Below, one piece after another: positions 16,188-25,319 of a stretch of 64,000 bases of DNA. The DNA lies in contig NZ_CP053842.1 in assembly GCF_013201645.1 (NCBI RefSeq), positions 1,591,617 through 1,655,616 of the forward strand. The letters are read 5' to 3'. Every line of letters starts with the position of its first letter. Positions within the stretch are counted from its first letter, which is position 1. This DNA comes from Campylobacter corcagiensis (GTDB lineage: Bacteria; Campylobacterota; Campylobacteria; Campylobacterales; Campylobacteraceae). The notes beneath the pieces were generated by a model. It saw only the letters and a list, made by a program, of their open reading frames with translations. It made no database searches and was not told the origin of the DNA. The translations under genes were made by a program, and so were the position numbers.

Positions 16188-18374
16188 TCAATTATTTTCA
16201 TCTTGATTTTTATTTTTTTCAAGATTTTTAGCCTCTTCTTTTATCTCTTTAGCTTTTACAGCATCAATTACTTCAAAATCTTCATCTTTTGGAGTCTCTT
16301 TTATGTAGAGGCTTTGACTGGGATATGCAAAATCAAGTTTGTTTTTAGCCAAAATATCCATCATCCTTAACATAACATCTTGCTTAACTTCTAAAAATTC
16401 ACCCCATATAACACTTTTTGTAAAACAATACACCATTATGTTGATTGAAGAGTCTGCAAATGAATCAAGGCATACAAAAAGAGTGCTTTTATATCCTGCC
16501 AAATCATCAATAGATACTATGTTTTGTCTATACTTAAACATTGAGTTATTGTAATTTGACTGTGCTGATTTGGCAATTCCAGGATGTTCCATTAGCATTT
16601 TTCTTATCTCATTTATAGCACTTTCTATCTGCTCTCTTGATGAAGCGTAATCTATCTCAAGATACATTTTTATCTGTCTTCCCATTTTTCTTCTTGACCA
16701 GTTAATGATATTTCCGCCAATAATTGTTGAGTTTGGTACAAAAATTAAGGCATTATCAAAGGTTCTAATAGTTGTCTTTCTAAGTCCTGTTTCAACAACA
16801 GTTCCTTCAACCCCACCAACAACTATCCAATCTCCTTGCGAGAAAGAGTTATCAAATAAAACCATAACAGAAGCAAAGAGATTTGCTATCATATCTTTTG
16901 TTGCTAAAGCTACGGCGATACCACCTATTCCAAGAGAGGCTACAATTGCTGAAACATTTACGCCTAAATTTGATAAAATTAACAAAATAGCCACAACTAC
17001 AACAACTATATATAAAAGCCTTACTACAAGATTTAAAACCTCTTTTCTACTACCTTTATTTGCAAGTTTGCTTATTATCATTATTCCAAAACCATCAATT
17101 ATCTCAATAACAAGCCACGCATATAAAACAATATAAACTATATTAAAAATACTAGCATAGATTAGCGGAACTGGATTTGGGTAGTAAAATATACTTGTAC
17201 AAATATCAACACCGTATGCAATTAGTAAAATTCCCATTGGTTTTTTGATAAGATCTATTACTTGTGTTTTTATGCTTTCGCTTTGTTCTTTATTTCTTAT
17301 AAAAAATGAAAATACAAAATATATAATATTTGCTAGAAATTTTCTGGTTGAAAAAAGAATAACCATTATAAAAATAATAGGTATGATTTTTCCTAAATTT
17401 ATCTTATTTGGATTAAATGGTGACTTATCATTTATATAGTCAATAAAAAATTTCATATTAAGACCAGTAAACAGAGCACTTGTACTTAAAAGGTTGCTTT
17501 TTTTATTTAAAAAGTCCAAAACCTCTTCATATATCTTTTTACTAGCTACCAAATCATCATACTTATCTTTTAAAGCTTTAGTCTCTTCTTCGCTTCCTTT
17601 GAAATTCTCAACTGACTCTTTTAAAGGTGCTAAATCAAAAAGTTGAATTTTAAGATATGGATCTTGTATGGCATTTTTCATCTCTCTTTCACTTGCACCA
17701 TCACTAAATAGCTTTTCAAGCCTTAAAATAACACCATAAAAAATTTCAGCAGTTTCCATTTTAGATAAATCAATACTTGATTCTATATAATCAAAACTTT
17801 TAGGTTTATTCTTATTTTTATCATTCCTATCTTTTATATCTTTTTTTGAAGCCAAATAGTTTATAAGCGTTTTTTCATCAATAACTTGCCCTGTTATAGC
17901 AGCTGGAATCTCATTTAGAAGTGAGGTTTTTGAGCTATTTAAAGCCTCTATTTCTGAACTTGAAGCATTTGTGTCTTTGTTTACATTTTTAAGAAGTTCG
18001 ATTTTTATATTTATATCTTTTAAATCCATTACTATATCAAAAACGCTTCTTTTTGTTGGATCTTTTGGAACTGAATTAACAGCTTTTTCAGCAACAAGTT
18101 CGGCCATAGCCTTGCTCTCTTCACTTACATTCCCATCATCATTGACACTTGTTAAAAGCTCAACTATACGCTCTTTTTCGGCAGTTTTGTTCTCTTCGCT
18201 TAGCTTTGGAGCCTCTTGTTTTAAAACAGAACTAACATTTAAATCCAAAATAGATGTTTTATTGGATTCTGTTTTGTTAGTTTCATTTAAATTTAGATCA
18301 ACTGTTGCATTATCGCCTGCATATAGCAAGCTAAGCATGCTAATTAGCAAAAATTTCGTTATAAACTTTTTCAT
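16188..18374 (-). CDS. Large MscS-family mechanosensitive channel with N-terminal periplasmic domain
   Basis: A 728-residue channel protein, far larger than E. coli MscS (286). A signal peptide (1-19) is followed by about 300 mostly polar, helix-rich residues predicted to be periplasmic, then roughly five membrane segments (from about 325). The pore helix and MscS signature are clear: SLGIGGIAVALATKDMIANL and then the beta domain (DWIVVGGVEGTVVETGLRKT, RTFDNALIFVPNST). The C-terminus is acidic and lysine-rich (EEAKNLEKNKNQDENN). Such channels release solutes on hypo-osmotic shock. Its start lies 35 bases inside the carbonic anhydrase gene, behind GAGGAGAG, so the two are cotranscribed. Confidence 0.9.
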   Translation of the reverse strand: MKKFITKFLLISMLSLLYAGDNATVDLNLNETNKTESNKTSILDLNVSSVLKQEAPKLSEENKTAEKERIVELLTSVNDDGNVSEESKAMAELVAEKAVNSVPKDPTKRSVFDIVMDLKDINIKIELLKNVNKDTNASSSEIEALNSSKTSLLNEIPAAITGQVIDEKTLINYLASKKDIKDRNDKNKNKPKSFDYIESSIDLSKMETAEIFYGVILRLEKLFSDGASEREMKNAIQDPYLKIQLFDLAPLKESVENFKGSEEETKALKDKYDDLVASKKIYEEVLDFLNKKSNLLSTSALFTGLNMKFFIDYINDKSPFNPNKINLGKIIPIIFIMVILFSTRKFLANIIYFVFSFFIRNKEQSESIKTQVIDLIKKPMGILLIAYGVDICTSIFYYPNPVPLIYASIFNIVYIVLYAWLVIEIIDGFGIMIISKLANKGSRKEVLNLVVRLLYIVVVVVAILLILSNLGVNVSAIVASLGIGGIAVALATKDMIANLFASVMVLFDNSFSQGDWIVVGGVEGTVVETGLRKTTIRTFDNALIFVPNSTIIGGNIINWSRRKMGRQIKMYLEIDYASSREQIESAINEIRKMLMEHPGIAKSAQSNYNNSMFKYRQNIVSIDDLAGYKSTLFVCLDSFADSSINIMVYCFTKSVIWGEFLEVKQDVMLRMMDILAKNKLDFAYPSQSLYIKETPKDEDFEVIDAVKAKEIKEEAKNLEKNKNQDENN

Positions 18375-19011
18375 AATCGCTCTCCTCGTTTAGTAATTCA
18401 AATTCTTTAGTAATCATATCGTATGAAAAAAGACTTCCTGTTTCTATGATATAGTGCCAGCCATAAATTCTTATTTTTCCTAGCTTAACACCCTCTTTTA
18501 TGCCTGGATATGTTAAAAGGTTACTAACAGAATTTATAATATTAAGCCTTTCTATAAGCCAAAGTTTTTTTGCAGGAGTATTTAGCTCATCAATCGCATC
18601 TGCTTGGGCTTTTAAGTGTTTAATGCTTTCTAGCCAAACTTTAACATTTGGAGTTTTTTCAAATTTAAAGTCTTCATAATACAACGCTGCACATCCCCCA
18701 CAATTACTATGACCACAGATTATTATGTCTTTTATACCAAGCACATAAAGTGCATACTCAATAGCAGAAGTAGTTGCTAAAAACTCATCGCTTACACGGT
18801 ATTTTGGAATTATATTTGCTATATTTCTTACCACAAACATCTCACCAGGTTTTGTATTTGTAATCAAATTTGGAACAACTCTTGAGTCAGAACAGCCTAT
18901 AAAAAGCGTATGTGGGGTCTGATGAGTTGCGATATTTTTAAAGTGCTGCTCATGCTCTTTAAAGTATTTTTCCATAAATTCGATACCGCCTTTAATAGCC
19001 TTATTATCCAA
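18340..19011 (-). CDS. Beta-class carbonic anhydrase
   Basis: Interconverts carbon dioxide and bicarbonate. The 223-residue product carries the zinc ligands in FIGCSDSRVVPNLI (Cys and the Asp-Arg dyad, about 38-51) and in CGHSNCGGCAALYY (His and Cys, about 98-111), the beta-class arrangement. The start is a TTG at 19011 behind AAAGG; the next Met lies 11 codons further in, inside a conserved helix (GGIEFMEKYF). Campylobacters are capnophilic, and beta carbonic anhydrases are important for growth at low carbon dioxide. The 3' end overlaps the MscS gene by 35 bases. Confidence 0.93.
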   Translation of the reverse strand: MDNKAIKGGIEFMEKYFKEHEQHFKNIATHQTPHTLFIGCSDSRVVPNLITNTKPGEMFVVRNIANIIPKYRVSDEFLATTSAIEYALYVLGIKDIIICGHSNCGGCAALYYEDFKFEKTPNVKVWLESIKHLKAQADAIDELNTPAKKLWLIERLNIINSVSNLLTYPGIKEGVKLGKIRIYGWHYIIETGSLFSYDMITKEFELLNEESDYEKVYNEIFAN

Positions 19012-19165
19012 ATTTTAGCCTTTTTTTAAATTTCAAATCCAAAATTCTAACCAAATATAACTAATACTTAGCTTACTTAAAACTTAAAATTTACAACTAA
19101 TAGTAAATTTAATAAACATTTACTACTATTTTGTAAAATCATAAAAAAATTTAAAGGAGAGAATA

Positions 19166-19849
19166 ATGAGTTTATACAACAGAGACTACGCAAGAGAGTC
19201 TTATGAAGTAGAAGAAGTTTATCAAGGACAGATTAGTACATTTGTAAAAAGCACTTACAAACTAATAGCCGCTTCACTTATAGCTGCTATTGCTGGGGCT
19301 TATATTGGTATGGGCTTAAAACCGATGGGATTTTTGATTCCACTTATTGTAGAACTTGGCTTACTTTTTGGTATGTCATGGGCTGATAAAAATGGCAAAG
19401 CAAACTTAGCCTTAACACTGCTTTTTGCATTTACATTTGCAACAGGAATCTTTTTAGGACCAGTTATTAGTATGTTTATTGGAGCAGGAATGGGACATGT
19501 TGTAACTCAAGCTTTTGTTGCAACAGCTGTTACATTTGGTGGACTTACACTATATGCTATGAATACAAAAAATGACTTTAGCTCATGGGGAAAACCGATG
19601 TTTTTCATCCTAATAGGAGTTATCATAGCTGGTCTTTTAAATGCGTTTGTATTTAGAAGCACAATGGGTTCACTTGTGATCTCAAGCATTTCAGCTATAC
19701 TTTTTTCAGCTTATATTCTTTATGATACTCAAAACATAATAAGAGGAGCTTATGAGTCACCAGTTATGGCAGCAGTTGGAATGTACCTAAATATCTTAAA
19801 TCTTTTTGTGTCACTTCTAAATATCCTTGGAATCGCAAATAGAGAGTAA
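19166..19849 (+). CDS. BI-1/YccA-family membrane protein
   Basis: A 227-residue integral membrane protein with about seven hydrophobic helices after a polar N-terminus of about 30 residues. It belongs to the Bax inhibitor-1 family: the motif around SAYILYDTQNIIRGAYES (about 175-192) contains the conserved Asp pair region of the family's pH-gated calcium-leak channels. In E. coli YccA modulates FtsH; YetJ of Bacillus is a calcium leak channel. The role here is not known. A strong AAAGGAGAG ribosome binding site precedes the ATG. Its end overlaps the next gene by 23 bases. Confidence 0.88.
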   Translation: MSLYNRDYARESYEVEEVYQGQISTFVKSTYKLIAASLIAAIAGAYIGMGLKPMGFLIPLIVELGLLFGMSWADKNGKANLALTLLFAFTFATGIFLGPVISMFIGAGMGHVVTQAFVATAVTFGGLTLYAMNTKNDFSSWGKPMFFILIGVIIAGLLNAFVFRSTMGSLVISSISAILFSAYILYDTQNIIRGAYESPVMAAVGMYLNILNLFVSLLNILGIANRE

Positions 19850-20234
19850 AATTTACCGCGTCATTGACGCCAACCTCAACAGATACAAAGAGGGAATTAG
19901 AGTCGTAGAGGATATACTTCGCTACGGCTTTGATAATAAAGATATATCCTTAAAACTTAAAAATCTTCGCCACAAGGCAAATTTAAAGTCTAGCTTAGAA
20001 TTTATAAAATTCAGAGACGCCCAAAATGATGCGTTAAAACCGACTTTAAATTTAGAGCTAAAAAGGGAAAATTTAAACTCCTTAATAACTGCAAATTTAA
20101 AAAGAGCCCAGGAAAGCTCTAGAGTTTTAGAGGAGTGTTTTAAGCTTTTTGACGCACAAATTTCAGAAATTTTTAAAAATGCTAGATATGAGCTTTATAC
20201 AGTCGAAAAGGAAATTTTAAAGCTAAATTTATAA
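19827..20234 (+). CDS. Stand-alone ThiD2-like protein (thiamine biosynthesis)
   Basis: A 135-residue protein beginning, after ten residues, with YRVIDANLNRYKEGIRVVED, followed by LKNLRHKANL. This is the pattern of the ThiD2 domain, known from N-terminal fusions to ThiE and shown in some bacteria to act as a monofunctional hydroxymethylpyrimidine-phosphate kinase. A second related helical unit, NLKRAQESSRVLEECFKLFD, occupies the C-terminal half. Here no ThiE is attached and no other thiamine gene is in the window. The ATG lies inside the BI-1 gene, so the two are coupled. Assignment rests on recognising this motif from memory. Confidence 0.65.
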   Translation: MESQIESKIYRVIDANLNRYKEGIRVVEDILRYGFDNKDISLKLKNLRHKANLKSSLEFIKFRDAQNDALKPTLNLELKRENLNSLITANLKRAQESSRVLEECFKLFDAQISEIFKNARYELYTVEKEILKLNL

Positions 20235-20243
20235 ATTTTAAGG

Positions 20244-20249
20244 TATAAT
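20244..20249 (+). promoter_or_regulatory. -10 box before secG
   Basis: TATAAT lies 31 bases upstream of the TTG chosen as the secG start and just after the ThiD2-like gene. It probably starts the secG-frr-pyrE-RDD transcript. Confidence 0.6.
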
Positions 20250-20280
20250 CTTGGGTTTATACAACAAAAAAGGATCAAAT

Positions 20281-20598
20281 TTGACAACATTTTTTTTAGT
20301 TTTACAATTCGTTCTTGCAGGACTTTTAACTATCGTAATCCTACTTCAAAAGAGCGAGTCAATGGGCTTTGGCTCATATAGCGGAAGCAACGAGAGTCTA
20401 TTTGGAGCAAAAGGAGCAAATGCATTTTTAGCTAAAGTTACAGCCGTTTTGGGCTTTGTTTTTATCGTAAATACAATCGCTTTAGGATATAGTTTTTCTC
20501 AAAGCGTAAGTAGTTCTGTACTTGATAAAGTAGATACAAAAGCTATCCAAACCGATAATTCAAAACCTCAAGTTCCACAAATTCCAGCAGCAAAATAA
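20281..20598 (+). CDS. secG: Preprotein translocase subunit SecG
   Basis: Small membrane subunit of the SecYEG protein-export channel. The start is a TTG at 20281, behind AAAGGA, giving 105 residues beginning TTFFLVLQFVLAGLLTIVIL; an upstream TTG at 20251 would add ten polar residues and lacks a ribosome binding site. Two membrane helices flank the conserved cytoplasmic loop with ILLQKSESMGFGSYSG and GAKGANAFLAKVTAVLGFVF, the family signature. The C-terminal tail is Pro/Gln-rich. It is followed 14 bases later by frr. Confidence 0.92.
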   Translation: MTTFFLVLQFVLAGLLTIVILLQKSESMGFGSYSGSNESLFGAKGANAFLAKVTAVLGFVFIVNTIALGYSFSQSVSSSVLDKVDTKAIQTDNSKPQVPQIPAAK

Positions 20599-20612
20599 CT
20601 TAAAGGAGAGAT

Positions 20613-21164
20613 ATGTTAGAAGAGATTTATGAGAGTCAAAAAGATAGCTCAAACAAAGCCATAGACTCGTTAAAAAGGGACTTTACAACACTAAGAACAG
20701 GCAAAGTTAATGTAAATATTTTAGATAATATCTATGTTGATTACTATGGAAACCAAACTCCACTTAATCAAGTAGCTTCAGTTTTAACAACAGATGCTAC
20801 AACTATCACAATAAATCCTTGGGAAAAACCTATGCTTAAAACCATAGAAAGTGCAATACAAGCAGCTAATATCGGCGTAAACCCAAACAATGATGGTGAA
20901 ACTATTAAACTTTTCTTTCCTCCAATGACAACAGAACAAAGGCAAGAAAATGTAAAAAAATCAAAAGCCATGGGAGAAAAAGCAAAAGTTAGCATTAGAA
21001 ATGCAAGAAAAGACGCAAACGATGCTATCAAAAAAGTAGAAAAAGAATTTTCTGAAGATGAGATCAAAAAAGCTCACGATGAAGTTCAAAAAATAACTGA
21101 TGCCTATATAGAAAAAGTAGAAGAAACTCTTAAAAACAAAGAAGTAGAGCTTTTAAAAGTATGA
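20613..21164 (+). CDS. frr: Ribosome recycling factor
   Basis: Splits post-termination ribosomes together with EF-G. The 183-residue product matches the family length and fold. It has the conserved stretch [20 protein letters not shown] (about 23-42), the domain II segment [20 protein letters not shown], and the C-terminal helix [16 protein letters not shown]. It has a good TAAAGGAGAG ribosome binding site, and its stop overlaps the pyrE start by 4 bases. Essential in most bacteria. Confidence 0.97.
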   Translation: MLEEIYESQKDSSNKAIDSLKRDFTTLRTGKVNVNILDNIYVDYYGNQTPLNQVASVLTTDATTITINPWEKPMLKTIESAIQAANIGVNPNNDGETIKLFFPPMTTEQRQENVKKSKAMGEKAKVSIRNARKDANDAIKKVEKEFSEDEIKKAHDEVQKITDAYIEKVEETLKNKEVELLKV

Positions 21165-21778
21165 TAAATATTGAAGAAATTTATAAAGAGTGTGGTGCTT
21201 ACCTAAAAGGCCACTTCCTACTAAGTAGCGGTAAGCACTCACAGTTTTATCTCCAAAGCGCTAAAGTTTTAGAGTATCCGAATTTAGCTCAAAATTTAGC
21301 CAAAGAACTAGCTAACATAATCACAAAAAGTGGTATAAAAGTTGACTCGGTATGCTCTCCAGCAATTGGTGGAATTTTAGCTGGATATGAGTTAGCAAGA
21401 GCTCTTGATACTCGCTTTATATTTGCTGAAAGAGTTGATGGCAAGATGAATTTAAGGCGTGGTTTTAGCGTAAAAGATGGTGAAACTTTTATAATCTGCG
21501 AAGATATAATTACAACTGGTGGTTCAGCCCTAGAAGTTGCCAAACTTATAAATAGTCTAGGTGGCAATGTTTTAGCCTTTGCAGCCTTAGCAAATAGAGG
21601 CTTTTGTAAGGTTGAGAATTTAGAAAATTCAAGAAAAGATAGCTGTAAACTACCACTTGATAAACCGCTTTTTTCTCTTGGAAATTTTGAATTTGAAATT
21701 TATGACCCTGATGACTGTCCACTTTGCGAAAATGGAAGCAGAGCTATAAAACCAGGAAGCAATACAAACCATGGCTAA
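21161..21778 (+). CDS. pyrE: Orotate phosphoribosyltransferase
   Basis: Fifth step of pyrimidine synthesis, orotate plus PRPP to OMP. The 205-residue product contains the PRPP-binding motif [20 protein letters not shown] (about 109-128) and the [11 protein letters not shown] and [17 protein letters not shown] substrate segments. A C-terminal cysteine-bearing insertion ([19 protein letters not shown]) is characteristic of the longer form found in this group. The gene is coupled to frr upstream (ATGA overlap) and overlaps the RDD gene by 8 bases downstream. Confidence 0.96.
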   Translation: MINIEEIYKECGAYLKGHFLLSSGKHSQFYLQSAKVLEYPNLAQNLAKELANIITKSGIKVDSVCSPAIGGILAGYELARALDTRFIFAERVDGKMNLRRGFSVKDGETFIICEDIITTGGSALEVAKLINSLGGNVLAFAALANRGFCKVENLENSRKDSCKLPLDKPLFSLGNFEFEIYDPDDCPLCENGSRAIKPGSNTNHG

Positions 21779-22187
21779 AAGAAAGGCTGTCATCGCACCT
21801 ATTTTTTTGCGAGTTAAGGCCTTTATTTTAGATATTTTTTTTATTGCAATGCCATTTTTCGTCATAATGATGGTCTCATTTAGCTCTAAAGATATCACAG
21901 ATGAGAAAAAAAATCTTATCACATTGATATGGATTTTTTATGGCATTATCACCTCTATACTCTATGCAAAAAAAGCTCAAACACCAGGATACAAAGCGTG
22001 TGAAATTTATCTAATAGACTTAAGAGATGGCAAAAAACCCACATTCTTACAGGCTATATTTAGATACGCTGTTTTTATCGTTTCAGCTGCGTTTTTAGTT
22101 GGAATAGTTCTTTGTTTTTTTAGAAAAGACAAGTTAAATTTACACGATATTATTTCAAAAACCGCCCCTATTAAGGAGAAAGTTTAG
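21771..22187 (+). CDS. RDD-family membrane protein
   Basis: A 138-residue protein of the RDD family. It has about three membrane helices and the family pattern [20 protein letters not shown] near the N-terminus (Arg and Asp of the RDD motif), then [17 protein letters not shown] and HDII near the C-terminus. RDD proteins are thought to be transport-related; some relatives act in sodium/proton exchange. There is no sign of a specific substrate here. It overlaps pyrE by 8 bases and ends the secG operon. Confidence 0.8.
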   Translation: MAKRKAVIAPIFLRVKAFILDIFFIAMPFFVIMMVSFSSKDITDEKKNLITLIWIFYGIITSILYAKKAQTPGYKACEIYLIDLRDGKKPTFLQAIFRYAVFIVSAAFLVGIVLCFFRKDKLNLHDIISKTAPIKEKV

Positions 22188-22253
22188 TTTAAGTTATAAA
22201 GTAACATTACCATAATAATATCCTAAATTTAGTTTGTTTTCAGACTTGCTGAC

Positions 22254-22259
22254 TATAAT
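22254..22259 (+). promoter_or_regulatory. -10 box before nrdD
   Basis: TATAAT in GACTATAATATAAA, 46 bases upstream of the nrdD start. I looked for an NrdR box overlapping it and saw none that is convincing. Confidence 0.55.
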
Positions 22260-22305
22260 ATAAAAATACAATAGTTAAAAAACAAACCTTAAAAAGCGAG
22301 CACTG

Positions 22306-24399
22306 ATGGATAAGCAAATTTTAAAACGCGACGGAATAAAAGAAGAATTTCACGCCTACAAGATAGAAGATGCCATTAAAGAGGCGTTTAAAAGCGTATC
22401 ACAGCCATATGATAAAGATGTATTTTACGGCGTAATCGATGAGATAGCATTTAAAGAGATAGTAGCTGTTGAAGATATACAAAATATCATAGAAAAGGTG
22501 CTTTTCAAAAAAGGGTATTTTGAAGTAATGAAAAGCTTTATGCTTTATCGCCACACTCATAAAATGCAAAGAGAGCAAATTTTAGGGCTAAATGACGACA
22601 CGACTTATATAAACTCGACCCAAACTATAAATGAGTATATAAACGGCACAGACTGGAGAATTTCAGCAAACTCAAACACAAGCTACTCAAACGCAGGACT
22701 TATAAACAACACCGCTGGAAAAGTCATCGCAAACTACTGGCTAGACGCTGTTTATAGTAAAGAAGAGGGTCTTGCACATAGAAATGGTGATTATCACATT
22801 CACGACTTAGACTGCTTGACAGGATACTGTGCTGGGTGGAGTTTAAGGGCTTTGTTAAATGAGGGATTTAACGGCGTTCGTGGTAGAGTTGAAAGCCGTC
22901 CGCCAAAGCACTTTCGTGAAGCACTTTATCAAATGGCAAATTTTTTAGGAATTTTACAAAGCGAGTGGGCTGGAGCTCAGGCGTTTTCTAGCTTTGATAC
23001 ATATTTAGCACCTTATGTTTTTAGAGATAAATTAAGCTATTCTGAGATGAAAAAGGCAATTACAAATTTCATCTTTAACCTAAATGTTCCTGCAAGATGG
23101 GGTCAAAGTCCTTTTACAAATATAACTATTGATTTAACGCCCCCACAGGATTTAAAAGATCAAATTCCAACTCATGATGATAGACATCTTTTTAGAGATT
23201 TAGAGGGTGATGAGGAACTTTTAGAGTTAGCTAAAAGCCGTGGTAAAAAGCGTTTAATTGATATGACATATGGCGATTTTCAGCCTGAAATGGACGCGAT
23301 AAATAAAGCATTTTACGAAGTTATGACAAAAGGTGACCGCCTAGGTCAGCCATTTACTTTTCCGATCCCAACTGTAAATATTACAAATGATTTTAACTGG
23401 GATAGCGAAGTAGCGGATGCTTTGTTTGAAAATACAGCAAAAATTGGCTCAAGCTATTTTCAAAATTTCATCGGAAGCCAGTATATAAAAGATGAAAATG
23501 GAAATTTAGTAGAAAACCCAAAAGCTTATAAACCAGGTCATGTAAGGAGTATGTGTTGTAGGCTTCAGCTTGATTTAAGAGAGCTTTTAAAGCGTGGTGG
23601 TGGGCTTTTTGGAAGTGCTGAGATGACTGGAAGTATCGGCGTTGTGACTATAAATTTAGCCAGACTTGGATACTTGCATAAAAATGATAAAAACGCTCTT
23701 TATAAAAAGCTTGATTATCTTTGTGAGTTAGCAAAAAGCACACTTGAAAAAAAGCGAGTTTTTGTGCAAGAGATGTATGATCGTGGGCTTTATCCTTACA
23801 CTGCAAGGTATCTGCCAGGATTTAAAAACCACTTCTCAACAATTGGCATAAATGGTGCAAATGAGATGATAAGAAACTTTACAGATGATAAAGAAAATAT
23901 CACGACTAAATTTGGAAGAGAGTTCGCCCTTGAAATGATAGAGTATTTAAGAGAAAAGATTAAATCTTTCCAGCAAACTACTGGAAATTTATACAACCTT
24001 GAAGCAACGCCAGCAGAAGGCACAACATATCGCTTTGCAAAAGAGGATATTAAAAGATTTCCTGATATTATTCAAGCTGGAACGAAAGAAAATAACTACT
24101 ATACAAACTCAACCCAACTTCCTGCAAATTTTGGCGATGATCCATTTGAGGCTTTGGACTTACAAGACGAACTTCAAAGCAACTACACAGGCGGAACGGT
24201 TTTTCATCTATATATGAAAGAAAGAATTAGCTCAAAAGAAGCGTGTAAAAATTTAGTTAAAAATATTGTCACAAACTATAAGCTTCCTTATATCACGATT
24301 ACACCTGTTTTTAGCGTGTGTAAAATTCACGGATATATCGCAGGTGAGCATGAGTTTTGCCCACTTTGTGACTCAGAAATTTTAAAAAAAGCAAATTAA
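22306..24399 (+). CDS. nrdD: Anaerobic (class III) ribonucleotide reductase, catalytic subunit lacking the glycyl-radical domain
   Basis: Reduces ribonucleoside triphosphates to deoxy forms without oxygen. The 697-residue product has an N-terminal ATP-cone (about 1-90, KRDGIKEEFHAYKIEDAIKE), then the ten-stranded barrel core with GSIGVVTINLARLGYL (about 443-458) and YLPGFKNHFSTIGINGANEM. A zinc site is at the end: CKIHGYIAGEHEFCPLCDSE. In fused homologues the glycyl-radical loop (RVxGY) follows directly; here the protein ends nine residues after the CPLC pair and the loop is in the next gene (24420). The ribosome binding site is weak (GCGAG). Confidence 0.93.
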   Translation: MDKQILKRDGIKEEFHAYKIEDAIKEAFKSVSQPYDKDVFYGVIDEIAFKEIVAVEDIQNIIEKVLFKKGYFEVMKSFMLYRHTHKMQREQILGLNDDTTYINSTQTINEYINGTDWRISANSNTSYSNAGLINNTAGKVIANYWLDAVYSKEEGLAHRNGDYHIHDLDCLTGYCAGWSLRALLNEGFNGVRGRVESRPPKHFREALYQMANFLGILQSEWAGAQAFSSFDTYLAPYVFRDKLSYSEMKKAITNFIFNLNVPARWGQSPFTNITIDLTPPQDLKDQIPTHDDRHLFRDLEGDEELLELAKSRGKKRLIDMTYGDFQPEMDAINKAFYEVMTKGDRLGQPFTFPIPTVNITNDFNWDSEVADALFENTAKIGSSYFQNFIGSQYIKDENGNLVENPKAYKPGHVRSMCCRLQLDLRELLKRGGGLFGSAEMTGSIGVVTINLARLGYLHKNDKNALYKKLDYLCELAKSTLEKKRVFVQEMYDRGLYPYTARYLPGFKNHFSTIGINGANEMIRNFTDDKENITTKFGREFALEMIEYLREKIKSFQQTTGNLYNLEATPAEGTTYRFAKEDIKRFPDIIQAGTKENNYYTNSTQLPANFGDDPFEALDLQDELQSNYTGGTVFHLYMKERISSKEACKNLVKNIVTNYKLPYITITPVFSVCKIHGYIAGEHEFCPLCDSEILKKAN

Positions 24400-24419
24400 T
24401 TTCAAAACAAGGAGAGAAA

Positions 24420-24596
24420 ATGAGTAAAGAACAAATTTTAGAATTAAACAAAGACAAAAGAACAAAATGCGTTGTTTATACCAGAGTTATGGGATATCAC
24501 AGACCAGTTGAGAGCTTTAATATCGGTAAAATTGGCGAACATAAAGAAAGAGTTCAGTTTTGTGAAAATCCTAAAAAAGGTGCAAAAACTGCGTGA
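24420..24596 (+). CDS. Stand-alone glycyl-radical domain of class III ribonucleotide reductase
   Basis: A 58-residue protein that matches only the extreme C-terminus of ordinary NrdD: YTRVMGYHRPVESFNIGKIG, then EHKERVQF. The Gly in RVMGY is the expected radical site (compare RRVCGY in E. coli NrdD). The gene has its own AAGGAGAG ribosome binding site, begins 20 bases after the nrdD stop in a different frame, and its TGA overlaps the GTG of nrdG. It therefore looks like a deliberate split, giving a catalytic subunit plus a small radical subunit. It resembles in principle the free glycyl-radical protein YfiD of pyruvate formate-lyase. A frameshift artefact is less likely because of the ribosome binding site. 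Confidence 0.85.
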   Translation: MSKEQILELNKDKRTKCVVYTRVMGYHRPVESFNIGKIGEHKERVQFCENPKKGAKTA

Positions 24597-25255
24597 TTTA
24601 CTCCATAACGCCTTTTACAACGCTTGATTACCCAGACAAATTAGCGTGTATACTCTGGTTTGGTGGGTGTAATATGCGTTGCATTTACTGCTATAATAAA
24701 GACATCGCACTATCAAAAGGAGAAATTTCCAAAAACGAAGCTTTGGAATTTTTAAAATCAAGAGTTAAAAAGCTTGATGGCGTGGTTTTTAGCGGTGGAG
24801 AGTGTACTTTAGATGAAGATTTCTTACCGCTTTTAAAAGAAGCTAAAGCACTAGGATTTTATACCAAAGTTGACACAAATGGCTCAAATTTAGAAATTTT
24901 AAAAAAGGCTATAAATTTTACTGATTACATAGCTCTTGATTTTAAAGCTTTAAAAAGCGAATACAAACTCATAACAAACTCAAATTTATATGACAAATTT
25001 ATACAAACACTAAAATATCTCATCTCTATAGATTTTCCTTTTGAAGTAAGAACGACAGTTCATGCTGACTTTTTAAGTGAGTATGATATATCTTTGATGT
25101 CTAAAATGCTTGAAAATGTTGGCTATAAAGGAATTTATTATATTCAAAATTTTTTAGAAACTGGAAATGATTTTGGTTCATTAAACAAAGCAGTAGCAGA
25201 TTTTAACCCCAAAAATATAAAATCAAACATAAAAATTAAACTAAGAAATTTTTGA
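24593..25255 (+). CDS. nrdG: Anaerobic ribonucleotide reductase activating protein (radical SAM)
   Basis: Radical SAM activase that installs the glycyl radical on NrdD. The 220-residue product has the iron-sulfur motif C-x3-C-x2-C in GGCNMRCIYCYN (about 22-33) and the SAM-binding GG motif FSGGECTLDEDFLPLL (about 63-78). The start is a GTG at 24593 that overlaps the stop of the glycyl-radical gene (GTGA), so the activase is made in step with its substrate. It follows the type with TTLDYPDKLACI at the N-terminus, common to NrdG and related activases. Confidence 0.92.
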   Translation: MIYSITPFTTLDYPDKLACILWFGGCNMRCIYCYNKDIALSKGEISKNEALEFLKSRVKKLDGVVFSGGECTLDEDFLPLLKEAKALGFYTKVDTNGSNLEILKKAINFTDYIALDFKALKSEYKLITNSNLYDKFIQTLKYLISIDFPFEVRTTVHADFLSEYDISLMSKMLENVGYKGIYYIQNFLETGNDFGSLNKAVADFNPKNIKSNIKIKLRNF

Positions 25256-25319
25256 CCCCTTAATATATCCTAAGCTAAATTTGATACAATACTAAGAAAT
25301 TTAAACTAAGGAAATTTCA

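Noticed and set aside
17245..18393. Long plus-strand frames opposite the MscS gene
   Set aside because: They are antisense to a clear channel gene, of low-complexity hydrophobic composition, and lack start signals.
24397..24420. nrdD split as a sequencing frameshift
   Set aside because: The downstream gene has its own AAGGAGAG site and a sensible N-terminus, and nrdD ends cleanly after its zinc site. I treat the split as real, though reads should confirm it.
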